DNA of 64,000 nucleotides from Flavobacterium ajazii (GTDB lineage: Bacteria; Bacteroidota; Bacteroidia; Flavobacteriales; Flavobacteriaceae), in contig NZ_JAAEHL010000008.1 in assembly GCF_010614725.1 (NCBI RefSeq), positions 124,001 to 188,000 on the forward strand, given 5' to 3'. Positions 53,362-61,641 of this stretch are shown piece by piece. The first letter of the stretch is position 1. Each line of letters begins with the position of its first letter. The notes under the pieces are model-generated. The model did not search any database. It saw nothing but the letters and a program-made list of their open reading frames with translations, and had not been told where the DNA came from. A program made the position numbers and the translations under genes.

Positions 53362-53369
53362 AATTAATC

Positions 53370-53377
53370 TACTTTTG
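53370..53377 (+). promoter_or_regulatory. -7 promoter box of the 53403 gene
   Basis: TACTTTTG matches TANNTTTG and lies 25 nt before the TTG start at 53403. It supports the reality of that short gene. Confidence 0.5.
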
Positions 53378-53402
53378 CAGTATTCTTTTAAAGTACACGG
53401 AT

Positions 53403-53774
53403 TTGAAAAACCACTTAAAATACCTGGTTTCGCTCTTTATGGCTTTAGTCGTGATGACAGGTGACGGTATTTTGTGTTCTCAGTCTCATGTTCCCGAATA
53501 TTACCAGTCTTCTTATGTCACTTCTGGAAAAGAAACTGATCTAAAGAATATTCGGTTATACGTTTTCAATCGTATAAAATCATTTGAGAAAATTTTATTT
53601 CCGATACTTTTAAGTTACCTTGAGTTTAAAGAAGTTTTCAGTCTGCAGACTAAAATTCTTTTGCAGGTTTGTAGCAATCTTCATCAAAATATTATTTCAT
53701 TTATAAAGCAGTTTGTTTTTATAAACGAACATACTATTTCAGCCAACTTCAGAGAAAGTTTATACAGCGCTTAA
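53403..53774 (+). CDS. Small hypothetical secreted or membrane protein, 123 aa
   Basis: 123 residues starting with TTG at 53403. The first 25 residues (KNHLKYLVSLFMALVVMTGD) look like a signal peptide or membrane anchor. The rest has no recognised motif: SQSHVPEYYQSSYVTSGKET, then a mainly helical hydrophobic part with KIFLFPILLSYLEFK-like composition (FEKILFPILLSYLEFKEVFS). The promoter box just upstream and the short gap to the next small gene favour a real gene. It may form a unit with the 59-residue gene at 53851. Function unknown. Confidence 0.55.
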   Translation: MKNHLKYLVSLFMALVVMTGDGILCSQSHVPEYYQSSYVTSGKETDLKNIRLYVFNRIKSFEKILFPILLSYLEFKEVFSLQTKILLQVCSNLHQNIISFIKQFVFINEHTISANFRESLYSA

Positions 53775-53850
53775 GGAATTTCTTCCTCAGTAATTATGCT
53801 ATTTCAAAGCATAAGATGATTCATAATGTCTAATCATTTATCATTTTATA

Positions 53851-54030
53851 ATGTATAAACAAAATCATAAAAAAGGTTTAGAGCAATCTAAACAGCCGCT
53901 TCATTGGCTCAAAAGAAAAATTATTGTAATACTAACCGCCTTCATGTTAGGAATGGTAAACGGAATGCACACAGAAGATACCAGAATTAAAGGCAATCAA
54001 AATTATACCGAACAGCATAAAAAAGATTGA
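53851..54030 (+). CDS. Small hypothetical membrane protein, 59 aa
   Basis: 59 residues, MYKQNHKKGLEQSKQPLHWL, then a single hydrophobic segment IIVILTAFMLGMVNGMH and a charged tail ending HKKD. A positively charged N terminus before one helix suggests an inner-membrane small protein. It is followed after about 27 nt by a good terminator, so it is probably transcribed with the 53403 gene 76 nt upstream. Nothing in the sequence tells its role. Confidence 0.5.
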   Translation: MYKQNHKKGLEQSKQPLHWLKRKIIVILTAFMLGMVNGMHTEDTRIKGNQNYTEQHKKD

Positions 54031-54056
54031 TTTCAGTTGTTCAGAATTTCAGAGTG

Positions 54057-54090
54057 AAACCGAAGTAATTTCTGCTTCGGTTTTTTTTGT
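54057..54090 (+). terminator. Terminator after the small-gene pair
   Basis: Aaaccgaag (54057-54065) pairs with cttcggttt (54075-54083), followed by a long T-tract. Confidence 0.88.
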
Positions 54091-54154
54091 AGAGTTATTC
54101 AGAGAAATGCTAAATTTGAGTATTTGTATTTTTATAAGTGATATATTATTTGCA

Positions 54155-54262
54155 ATTTAAGGAATAGATGTCATCCTGAGCGGAGTCGAAGGCTTATGAA
54201 TCCGAAAAGGCTTCGAATAAGTTTATCCTGAGCGAAGCAGAATGGACTCAGCCTGACACTCT
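54155..54262. repeat. Dispersed repeat, copy 2, with added inverted copy
   Basis: 54155-54195 repeats 47901-47940 with one inserted base. It continues with tatcctgagcgaagcagaat and ends actcagcctgacactc, giving a partial inverted arrangement: tgtcatcctgagcgg at one end, gactcagcctgaca at the other. The element lies in the 255-nt spacer before the hydrolase. Confidence 0.75.
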
Positions 54263-54285
54263 TTAATTTAATAAACCAACTTGAT

Positions 54286-55020
54286 ATGGCAGGAAAAACA
54301 TGGAAGCTGAAAAAAGTTTTAAAAACAATCTGGATTACAACAGGAGTTCTGTTTACCATCTGGCTGTTTTATTCTTATGAATCGGATGGTGTGGACAAGT
54401 CTTTTTTGCAAAGCAATGATTTGGTTAAAGTTGAAGAAGTTTCCGATTACTATTTATTTGCGCCTAAAAAAGAATTTAAAAATGTTGTTATCTTTTACCC
54501 CGGTGCAATGGTAGAAGCAGAAGCTTATGTTCCGCTTTGTCGAAAATTAGCTGATCAAAACATGAAGGTTTATTTAATCAAAATGCCATGGCGACTAGCC
54601 TCAAAAGGATATAATAAACCCAAAGATTTACATCTTTTTGGCGATGATTCTAAAACATACATTCTGGCAGGACATTCGCAGGGCGGAAAAATGGCAGCGC
54701 AGTTTGTATATGAAAATCCTAAATTAATAGACAAACTGATATTGATAGGAACTTCGCACCCAAGGGATATTTCTTTAGCAGATGCTGAAATTTCAATATT
54801 AAAAATTTACGGTTCAAAAGACGGTGTGGCAGATGAAGGATCTGTTTTGAAAAACAAATCGAAACTGCCTGAAACTGCAAGATTCATAAAGATACAAGGA
54901 GCAAATCATTGTCAATTTGGTTATTATGGGTTTCAGTTAGGAGATGACAAAGCTGATATTAGCAGAGAACAGCAACAGAAAGAAACTTTAAGCGCAATGG
55001 TTTCATTTATAAATGAATAA
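54286..55020 (+). CDS. Membrane-anchored alpha/beta hydrolase
   Basis: 244 residues. One N-terminal helix (about 10-28, VLKTIWITTGVLFTIWLFYS) could anchor it facing the periplasm. The core has VVIFYPGAMVEAEAYVPLC, the nucleophile elbow ILAGHSQGGKMAAQFVYENP, the acid strand LKIYGSKDGVADEGS and the final His in GANHCQFGYYGFQLGDDKA. This is the dienelactone/alpha-beta-hydrolase-family arrangement of PF12695 type. It lies 14 nt before an AHSA1 protein and is probably cotranscribed with it. Substrate unknown. Confidence 0.85.
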   Translation: MAGKTWKLKKVLKTIWITTGVLFTIWLFYSYESDGVDKSFLQSNDLVKVEEVSDYYLFAPKKEFKNVVIFYPGAMVEAEAYVPLCRKLADQNMKVYLIKMPWRLASKGYNKPKDLHLFGDDSKTYILAGHSQGGKMAAQFVYENPKLIDKLILIGTSHPRDISLADAEISILKIYGSKDGVADEGSVLKNKSKLPETARFIKIQGANHCQFGYYGFQLGDDKADISREQQQKETLSAMVSFINE

Positions 55021-55034
55021 TCAAATGAAAAATT

Positions 55035-55493
55035 ATGCCATCAAACAATATTTCAGCAAAATCCGAAAACGAAATCGTATCAACCAGAATTGTAAATTTC
55101 GCTCAGCAACTTGTTTACTCCGCATGGACAGAACCGGAACATTTAAAAAGCTGGTGGGGACCAAAAGGTTTTACCAATACGTTTAATGAATTTGATTTGC
55201 GCCCCGGCGGGAAATGGAATTTTATAATGCATGGACCTGATAAAGGGAATTATGCCAATGAATGCGAATTTCTAAAAGTAGAAAAACCTGATTTTTTAAG
55301 TTGGAAACGATTCTCAAAACCGCTTTTTCAGGTGGCTGTATCATTTGAAAAGGTTTTAGATAATGAAACAAAAATTATTTTTAAAATGATTTTTGACACT
55401 CCCGAAGAATGCAATAAACTGAAACCATATGTAGTTGATAAAAATGAAGAGAACTTTGATAAACTGGAAGCTGAATTATCTAAAATGATTTAA
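55035..55493 (+). CDS. SRPBCC / AHSA1 (activator of Hsp90 ATPase-like) domain protein
   Basis: 152 residues. The domain is recognisable from IVSTRIVNFAQQLVYSAWTE, PEHLKSWWGPKGFTNTFNEF and DLRPGGKWNFIMHGPDKG, then DFLSWKRFSKPLFQVAVSF. Such proteins bind hydrophobic ligands in a helix-grip fold; in bacteria most are of unknown ligand. The upstream hydrolase is 14 nt away, so the two form a unit. A strong bidirectional terminator follows. Confidence 0.9.
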   Translation: MPSNNISAKSENEIVSTRIVNFAQQLVYSAWTEPEHLKSWWGPKGFTNTFNEFDLRPGGKWNFIMHGPDKGNYANECEFLKVEKPDFLSWKRFSKPLFQVAVSFEKVLDNETKIIFKMIFDTPEECNKLKPYVVDKNEENFDKLEAELSKMI

Positions 55494-55509
55494 TGAAAGT
55501 CAAGATATA

Positions 55510-55540
55510 AAAAAACCGAAGCCTTAAACTTCGGTTTTTT
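55510..55540. terminator. Bidirectional terminator between the AHSA1 gene and HMG-CoA synthase
   Basis: A 12-bp perfect stem aaaaaaccgaag (55510-55521) / cttcggtttttt (55529-55540), flanked by A and T tracts, serving both convergent genes. Confidence 0.92.
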
Positions 55541-55552
55541 AGAATTTGAATT

Positions 55553-56914
55553 TTAATTCACCCATTTATAATAACGAGCGCCAATTAAGGTTGAAATTTC
55601 TTTTTCGATTCGGTCTAAAACCCATTCGTTTTTTGGAGTTCGAACACTTTGCTTTTGTTCTTTTTTGTGAAGACTTTCGTAAGTATTGAAATCAATTTCT
55701 GTGCTTTCTGCTAAGTTTTCAAAAAGTTTCACATTTATTAAAGCTGATTTCCATTCCGGTTGAATTGTACCTTCAAAAACTTTTGATTTTGATCCGCTTC
55801 CGTAAGCTAAGAAACCAAATTTAGTTCCTGTAACTTCTTTGTTTGTATCATTAAAATGAGCCAGAGTTGATAATAATCCCATGAAAATAGAACCGGTGTA
55901 AAGATTTCCAATTAAAGAAGAAGCTAATTCAGCAGGCTGTAATTTCTCGGTTACAAATTTTCGGTATTCATCAGATTTTGCTACTTCCTTAATTTTAGTC
56001 TGATAATCAGCAGAGGAAATGCCATCAGCAATAACTTTTTCAGCACCGTCTAAAGCATAAATTTCAGATAACATTCGTCGCCCCTGAAAAGAATACGGCA
56101 AGTGCATCACAATACTATGCCAGGTGTTGTATAAAGTTTCGGTAGTATTTTTTAATTTTTTGAATGAAAAGTAAGCGTTTCGTGTACGATCCATATAACA
56201 TTGGTTTGAATATTGTCCGTCAAAAACCGGCTGATCTTTATGGATTTCGATTTCAGCTTCTAAATTGTCAAACCAGGAATCGTTATTTGTGTTTTGTGTA
56301 ATGGCTTCTTTTGAAATGCTTCTGTAAGGTTTGAAAAAGTCAAAAACACCTTTTGTGCTGGTTGCCCAATTGTCATCAAACGCAATGATTTTTGGATCTG
56401 AAGTAATCAGCATCGCAACAGCTCCGGCACCCTGAGTGTATTCTCCGCCAGAATTTAAATCGTATTTTGCAAAGTCACTCGTTACTACGATTGCTTTTTT
56501 AGCCGGATTTAATTTTATAAAGTCAAGACAGTTTTGCAAGGCATCAACTCCCCCGATACAAGCGAAAGTAAAATCGACAACGTCGCATTCGGCTAAAGCG
56601 TCTTCACCAAATTTTTGCTCCATTAAATTGATCAGATAAGAAGCAATTGGTTTTGAACTGTCAATACCACTTTCGGTACCAACATAGATTCGGCTTATTT
56701 CGTTTAGATTGATTTTATTGTCAATGATCAATTTTGTTAAGGCGTTTGCTCCAAAAACTACTGCGTCCTGATGAACGTCAGGGAAAGTCATTTTTAGTAA
56801 TCCTAGACCTTTTTCCAGTTTTTCTGGTTCAATATTTCTGGCAACAGCCAATGTTTTTATGGGTAAGTGTATGTTGGCTACATCAAAAGAAATAGCATCA
56901 ATTCCTGTTTTCAT
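55553..56914 (-). CDS. Hydroxymethylglutaryl-CoA synthase
   Basis: 453 residues from the ATG at 56914; the ATG 6 nt upstream (56920) adds two residues, and a start at 57016 would add a 34-residue extension not expected in the family. It condenses acetyl-CoA and acetoacetyl-CoA in the mevalonate pathway. The catalytic Cys119 is in DFTFACIGGVDALQN, the general base Glu81 in VGTESGIDSSKPIAS, and the His in HLPYSFQGRRM. It stands alone, with no other mevalonate gene beside it. Thiolase-superfamily ketoacyl synthases are related, but Cys, Glu and His all fit HMG-CoA synthase. Confidence 0.9.
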   Translation of the reverse strand: MKTGIDAISFDVANIHLPIKTLAVARNIEPEKLEKGLGLLKMTFPDVHQDAVVFGANALTKLIIDNKINLNEISRIYVGTESGIDSSKPIASYLINLMEQKFGEDALAECDVVDFTFACIGGVDALQNCLDFIKLNPAKKAIVVTSDFAKYDLNSGGEYTQGAGAVAMLITSDPKIIAFDDNWATSTKGVFDFFKPYRSISKEAITQNTNNDSWFDNLEAEIEIHKDQPVFDGQYSNQCYMDRTRNAYFSFKKLKNTTETLYNTWHSIVMHLPYSFQGRRMLSEIYALDGAEKVIADGISSADYQTKIKEVAKSDEYRKFVTEKLQPAELASSLIGNLYTGSIFMGLLSTLAHFNDTNKEVTGTKFGFLAYGSGSKSKVFEGTIQPEWKSALINVKLFENLAESTEIDFNTYESLHKKEQKQSVRTPKNEWVLDRIEKEISTLIGARYYKWVN

Positions 56915-57211
56915 TCTCATTTTTTTTGAAGGCGGTAAAGGTAAAGTTATTAGAATGGAATGGCAATTTTTTACGTGTATAAAATTCCTGTTGAACAGTA
57001 CTTTTGTAGAAAACAAGTCAAAAGTTGGAGTAAAATAATAATTTAGTAAACTTTTGTTATTTTTTTGTGCGATGCATATTTTTTGAAATAAATCGACTTA
57101 ATTATAGATTTGAAAATTTTTATAATAAATTAATGAGTAATTCATTTTTTTATACGTAAAAGTACGTATACGTAGTCTATTTTAAAATGATTATAAATAA
57201 CAACGAAATGG

Positions 57212-57242
57212 TTGTAGTTGACGTGTATTTGAGTTATTTTTG
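57212..57242 (+). promoter_or_regulatory. Promoter of the sdhCAB operon
   Basis: TTG (57212-57214), 20 nt, TATTTTTG (57235-57242), 33 nt before the ATG at 57276. The rest of the 56915-57275 spacer is AT-rich and I see no other element. Confidence 0.7.
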
Positions 57243-57275
57243 CCTAATTTTTAAAACAAAACTACTTAAACACTT

Positions 57276-57941
57276 ATGGCACAATCTGCACTATTGAATG
57301 CTTCCATCTTAAAGAAAGTAGCTATGGCTCTTTCGGGAATATTCTTAATCACGTTTTTAGCGCTGCATGTTACCTTAAACTTCATTTCTATTATTAGTGA
57401 AGACGTTTTTAACGAGGCTTCACACTTTATGGGTTACAATCCGCTAATACAATTTGTAATGCAGCCAATTTTGGCAATCGGAGTAATTTTCCATTTCGTA
57501 ATGGGATTTATACTTACTGCTCAAAACAGAGCTGCAAGACCTATTGCGTATGCGAATTACAATGGGGCTGCAAACGCATCATGGAGTTCCAGAAATATGA
57601 TTATTTCCGGATTGGTTATTTTAGCATTCTTAGGACTGCATTTTTATGATTTCTGGTTTCCTGAAGTTACGTATAAGTACATAGCAGGTACAGCGCCAGA
57701 TGCTACTAGGTATTATGGAGAGTTAGTTCATAAATTTCATGACCCGATCCGTACAGGATTATACTGTGTGTCTTTTATCCTTTTAGGATTCCACTTATGG
57801 CACGGGTTTGCATCTTCTCTTCAGTCTGTAGGGATGCACAACAAATATTCTAGATTTTTAGCAAAAGTTGGTTACTGGTTTTCAGTTGTAGTTCCTGGTC
57901 TTTTCGTAATTATCGCTTTATTTCATCATTTCAATAATTAA
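57276..57941 (+). CDS. sdhC: Succinate dehydrogenase cytochrome b subunit
   Basis: 221 residues with five membrane helices, for example [60 protein letters not shown] and [16 protein letters not shown]. Conserved histidines in [26 protein letters not shown] and [13 protein letters not shown] are candidate haem ligands, so this is the di-haem type-B subunit used without an SdhD partner. It is the first gene of the sdhC-sdhA-sdhB operon and should exchange electrons with menaquinone. Confidence 0.95.
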   Translation: MAQSALLNASILKKVAMALSGIFLITFLALHVTLNFISIISEDVFNEASHFMGYNPLIQFVMQPILAIGVIFHFVMGFILTAQNRAARPIAYANYNGAANASWSSRNMIISGLVILAFLGLHFYDFWFPEVTYKYIAGTAPDATRYYGELVHKFHDPIRTGLYCVSFILLGFHLWHGFASSLQSVGMHNKYSRFLAKVGYWFSVVVPGLFVIIALFHHFNN

Positions 57942-57952
57942 TATCAATTATA

Positions 57953-59953
57953 ATGGCATTAGATTCAAAAATTCCAAATGGTCCTATAGCGGACAAATGG
58001 ACAAATTATAAAGATCATATTAATTTAGTAAACCCGGCTAACAAACGTAATTTAGATATTATCGTTGTTGGTACAGGTTTGGCTGGAGGTTCTGCTGCGG
58101 CTACTTTGGCTGAGTTAGGATATAACGTAAAAGCATTTTGCTTTCAGGATTCTCCACGTCGTGCACACTCTATCGCTGCACAAGGAGGTATTAATGCTGC
58201 AAAAAATTATAAGGGAGACGGTGACTCAGTTTACAGATTGTTCTACGATACTGTAAAAGGAGGTGACTACCGTGCACGTGAAGCAAACGTTCATCGTTTG
58301 GCTGAGGTTTCTGCAAACATTATTGACCAGTGTGTGGCTCAAGGGGTACCATTGGCTCGTGAATATGGTGGATTATTAGATAACCGTTCTTTCGGAGGAA
58401 CTTTGGTTTCACGTACATTCTACGCACAAGGGCAAACAGGACAGCAATTGTTGTTAGGAGCTTATTCTGCAATGAACCGTCAGATTGGTCGTGGAAAAAT
58501 AAAAATGTACAACCGTCATGAAATGCTTGAATTAGTAGTTATTGACGGAAAAGCGAGAGGAATTATCGCTCGTAACTTAATTACAGGAGAAATTGAAAGA
58601 CATTCTGCTCACGCGGTAGTAATTGGTTCTGGAGGATATGGAAACGTATTTTTCCTTTCTACAAATGCTATGGGAAGTAACGCAACAGCAGCCTGGAAAA
58701 TTCATAAAAAAGGAGCGTTTTTCGCAAATCCTTGCTACACACAAATTCACCCAACATGTATCCCGGTTTCAGGAGATCATCAGTCTAAACTGACTTTGAT
58801 GTCTGAATCGTTACGTAATGACGGTCGTATTTGGGTTCCTGCAAAATTAGAAGATGCTCAGGCAATCCGTGAAGGAAAGAAAAAAGCAACTGATTTATCT
58901 GAAGAAGAAAGAGATTATTTCTTAGAAAGAAGATACCCTGCTTTTGGTAACTTAGTACCTCGTGACGTTGCATCCCGTGCAGCAAAAGAAAGATGTGATG
59001 CTGGTTTTGGTGTTAACAAAACCGGTGAAGCAGTTTACTTAGATTTTGCAGCAGCGATCAAACGTTACGGAACTGAAGATGCTTACGTAAAAGGTTTAGA
59101 TGATAAAGATGCTGCTTTGGTCACTAAATTAGGAGCTGCAATCGTGAAAAGTAAATATGGAAACTTATTCCAGATGTATTACAAAATCGTTGATGAGGAT
59201 CCTTATACGACTCCAATGATGATTTACCCGGCGGTTCACTACACAATGGGTGGTACCTGGGTTGATTATAACTTAATGACTACAATTCCTGGATGTTTCT
59301 CAATTGGAGAGTCTAACTTTTCTGACCACGGAGCAAACAGACTAGGAGCTTCTGCTTTGATGCAGGGATTAGCTGATGGATATTTCGTATTACCTTATAC
59401 TATCGGAGACTATTTAGCTCCGGATATTAAAATGGGTGAAATTTCTACAGACTTACCAGAATTCGTTGAAGCTGAAAAATCAGTAAAAGATTTAATCAAC
59501 AATTTTATCAATAACAAAGGAACTCATTCTGTAGATTATTTCCATAAGAAATTAGGTAAAATTATGTGGAATAAAGTAGGTATGGCCCGTAACGCTAAAG
59601 GTTTAGCTGAAGCTATGGAAGAAATTGCCGCTTTACGTGAAGAGTTTTATAAAGATGTAAAAGTTCCTGGAAGCGCTAACGAATTTAATCAGGAATTAGA
59701 AAAAGCAATCCGTGTTGCCGATTTCTTGGAATTAGGAGAATTGTTTGCGAAAGATGCTTTACACCGTAACGAATCTTGTGGAGGTCATTTCCGTGAGGAG
59801 TACCAGACAGAAGAAGGAGAAGCACTTCGTGATGATGACAACTTTGCATACGTTGCAGCCTGGGAGTACAAAGGAAAACCAAGTGATGCAGTGTTGCACA
59901 AAGAGCCTCTGAATTACGAAAACATTAAATTAGTTCAAAGAAGTTATAAATAA
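57953..59953 (+). CDS. sdhA: Succinate dehydrogenase/fumarate reductase flavoprotein subunit
   Basis: 666 residues. The FAD loop is [20 protein letters not shown], the His that carries covalent FAD is in [19 protein letters not shown], and the substrate/active-site region includes [20 protein letters not shown] and [20 protein letters not shown] with [15 protein letters not shown]. The C-terminal domain ([20 protein letters not shown]) is present. Large insertions such as [20 protein letters not shown] occur. It follows sdhC after 11 nt and sits upstream of sdhB. The direction in vivo (oxidation of succinate, or fumarate reduction) depends on conditions; aerobic flavobacteria normally oxidise succinate. 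Confidence 0.97.
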   Translation: MALDSKIPNGPIADKWTNYKDHINLVNPANKRNLDIIVVGTGLAGGSAAATLAELGYNVKAFCFQDSPRRAHSIAAQGGINAAKNYKGDGDSVYRLFYDTVKGGDYRAREANVHRLAEVSANIIDQCVAQGVPLAREYGGLLDNRSFGGTLVSRTFYAQGQTGQQLLLGAYSAMNRQIGRGKIKMYNRHEMLELVVIDGKARGIIARNLITGEIERHSAHAVVIGSGGYGNVFFLSTNAMGSNATAAWKIHKKGAFFANPCYTQIHPTCIPVSGDHQSKLTLMSESLRNDGRIWVPAKLEDAQAIREGKKKATDLSEEERDYFLERRYPAFGNLVPRDVASRAAKERCDAGFGVNKTGEAVYLDFAAAIKRYGTEDAYVKGLDDKDAALVTKLGAAIVKSKYGNLFQMYYKIVDEDPYTTPMMIYPAVHYTMGGTWVDYNLMTTIPGCFSIGESNFSDHGANRLGASALMQGLADGYFVLPYTIGDYLAPDIKMGEISTDLPEFVEAEKSVKDLINNFINNKGTHSVDYFHKKLGKIMWNKVGMARNAKGLAEAMEEIAALREEFYKDVKVPGSANEFNQELEKAIRVADFLELGELFAKDALHRNESCGGHFREEYQTEEGEALRDDDNFAYVAAWEYKGKPSDAVLHKEPLNYENIKLVQRSYK

Positions 59954-59960
59954 GAATTTG

Positions 59961-60040
59961 GTCGAAAGCCCAAAGTATTAAAGTCAAAAGGCAGAATGTG
60001 CCAGCGACTTTCGACTTTCGACTTTATGACTTTCAAACGA
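59961..60040. repeat. Palindromic gtcgaaag/actttcgac repeat inside the sdh operon
   Basis: Gtcgaaag at 59961-59968 is mirrored by ctttcgac at 60008-60015 and again at 60015-60022, with aaagtc and gacttt words between. It fills most of the 94-nt sdhA-sdhB spacer and will be transcribed with the operon. Confidence 0.65.
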
Positions 60041-60047
60041 AAAAGGT

Positions 60048-60794
60048 ATGAAACTTACATTAAAAATATGGCGTCAAAAAAACGCTCAAGATAAAGGAGG
60101 GATTGTAGAATATCCTATCGATGGAATCGAACCAGACATGTCTTTCCTTGAAATGTTAGACGTTCTTAACGAAGGTTTAATCAACAAAGGAGAAGAGCCT
60201 GTAGCATTTGACCACGATTGTCGTGAAGGGATTTGCGGAATGTGTTCTTTGTTCATCAACGGTGAAGCACACGGACCGGACAGGGGGGTTACAACTTGCC
60301 AGTTGCACATGCGTATGTTTAAAGATGGTGATACAATTTTTATCGAGCCATTCAGAGCAAAAGCTTTCCCTGTAATTAAGGATTTAGTTGTTGACAGAAG
60401 TTCTTTCGACAGAATCCAGCACGCAGGAGGATTTATCTCGGTAAATACTTCAGGAAACACAATCGATGCGAATACTATTCCGGTACCAAAAGTGGATGCA
60501 GATAAATCATTTGATGCTGCAGCTTGTATTGGTTGCGGTGCTTGTGTGGCAACTTGTAAAAACTCTTCAGCAATGTTGTTCGTTGGTGCAAAAGTATCTC
60601 AATATGCTTTATTGCCACAAGGTAAAGTTGAGGCTACAGAGCGTGTATTAAACATGGTTCACCAAATGGATTTAGAAGGTTTTGGTAACTGTACCAACAC
60701 AGGAGCTTGTGAAGTAGAATGTCCTAAAGGAATTTCTCTTGAAAATATTGCACGTATGAACCGTGAGTATTTAGCAGCAAGCTTAAAAGGATAA
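60048..60794 (+). CDS. sdhB: Succinate dehydrogenase iron-sulfur subunit
   Basis: 248 residues. The N-terminal 2Fe-2S domain has [19 protein letters not shown] with a further Cys in VTTCQLHM. The C-terminal domain binds 4Fe-4S through [15 protein letters not shown] and 3Fe-4S through [20 protein letters not shown]. It carries electrons from FAD to the quinone site at SdhC. It is separated from sdhA by a repeat-filled 94-nt spacer and ended by a terminator. All expected Cys residues are present. Confidence 0.97.
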   Translation: MKLTLKIWRQKNAQDKGGIVEYPIDGIEPDMSFLEMLDVLNEGLINKGEEPVAFDHDCREGICGMCSLFINGEAHGPDRGVTTCQLHMRMFKDGDTIFIEPFRAKAFPVIKDLVVDRSSFDRIQHAGGFISVNTSGNTIDANTIPVPKVDADKSFDAAACIGCGACVATCKNSSAMLFVGAKVSQYALLPQGKVEATERVLNMVHQMDLEGFGNCTNTGACEVECPKGISLENIARMNREYLAASLKG

Positions 60795-60816
60795 GTAAAA
60801 TACAACTTAGTTATAG

Positions 60817-60850
60817 AAAAACGCATTCAAATTATGAATGCGTTTTTTTT
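60817..60850 (+). terminator. Terminator after the sdh operon
   Basis: A 13-bp perfect stem aaaaacgcattca (60817-60829) / tgaatgcgttttt (60835-60847), with a T-tract. Confidence 0.92.
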
Positions 60851-60873
60851 ATCTTTATATTAAAATAAACAAC

Positions 60874-61641
60874 ATGAAAATTGCCCTTATTCAATCAAAT
60901 CTTGTTTGGGAAAGCTCAAAGGATAACAGAGTTAATTTCGAAGCTAAAATAAACGAAATAAACGCTTCTGTTGATTTGATTGTACTTCCGGAAATGTTTT
61001 CGACAGGTTTTAGTATGAATGCTTTAAAAATGGCTGAAACGATGCAGGGAGAAACTGTTTTGTGGATGAAGGCTTTAGCGAAAAGCAAAAATTGTGCGAT
61101 TGCAGGAAGCCTGATTATTTTTGAGGACAATAAATACTATAATCGGTTATTGTTTGTTTTTCCGACTGGGGAGATTCAGTATTATGATAAAAGACATTTA
61201 TTTACACTGGCAGGAGAAGATAAAATTTATACTGCCGGGACTAAAAAACAGATTGTTGAGTATAAAGACTGGAAAATTTGTCTTCAGGTTTGTTATGATT
61301 TACGCTTTCCGGTCTTTGCCAGAAATGTAGATAATTATGATTTGCTTTTGTATGTTGCCAACTGGCCAAAAGTAAGGATTAATGCGTGGGATATTTTGTT
61401 AAGAGCCCGAGCTGTTGAAAACCTTAGTTATGTCATTGGAGTAAACAGGATAGGAGAGGATGCGAATAACTTTGAGCATAACGGTCATTCGCAGGTTATA
61501 GATTATTTAGGTAATTATATTTTAGAACCTCAGGAAAATGAAGGTGTTTTTCTAGTAGAATTAGACAAAAATATAATGCTCGAAACTCGTAAAAAAATGA
61601 ATTTCCTTAATGATAAAGACAGCTTTGAAATTAAAAATTAA
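60874..61641 (+). CDS. Nitrilase-superfamily hydrolase, omega-amidase (YafV) type
   Basis: 255 residues from the ATG at 60874; the upstream in-frame ATG at 60838 lies in the preceding terminator. The nitrilase triad is visible: Glu in DLIVLPEMFSTGFSMNA, Lys in IQYYDKRHLFTLAGED, and Cys in ICLQVCYDLRFPVFARN. The WPKVRINAWDILLRARAVEN segment is typical of YafV-type omega-amidases, which hydrolyse 2-oxoglutaramate and related amides and so repair glutamine transaminase products. It ends head-on with the next gene, the two stop codons overlapping. Confidence 0.88.
   Translation: MKIALIQSNLVWESSKDNRVNFEAKINEINASVDLIVLPEMFSTGFSMNALKMAETMQGETVLWMKALAKSKNCAIAGSLIIFEDNKYYNRLLFVFPTGEIQYYDKRHLFTLAGEDKIYTAGTKKQIVEYKDWKICLQVCYDLRFPVFARNVDNYDLLLYVANWPKVRINAWDILLRARAVENLSYVIGVNRIGEDANNFEHNGHSQVIDYLGNYILEPQENEGVFLVELDKNIMLETRKKMNFLNDKDSFEIKN

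Noticed and set aside
56920..57016. N-terminal extension of HMG-CoA synthase
   Set aside because: The extra 34 residues are not found in the family and two ATG codons at 56914 and 56920 give the expected start.
60086..60460. Minus-strand frame of 124 codons
   Set aside because: It is antisense to sdhB, whose iron-sulfur cysteines are all in frame.
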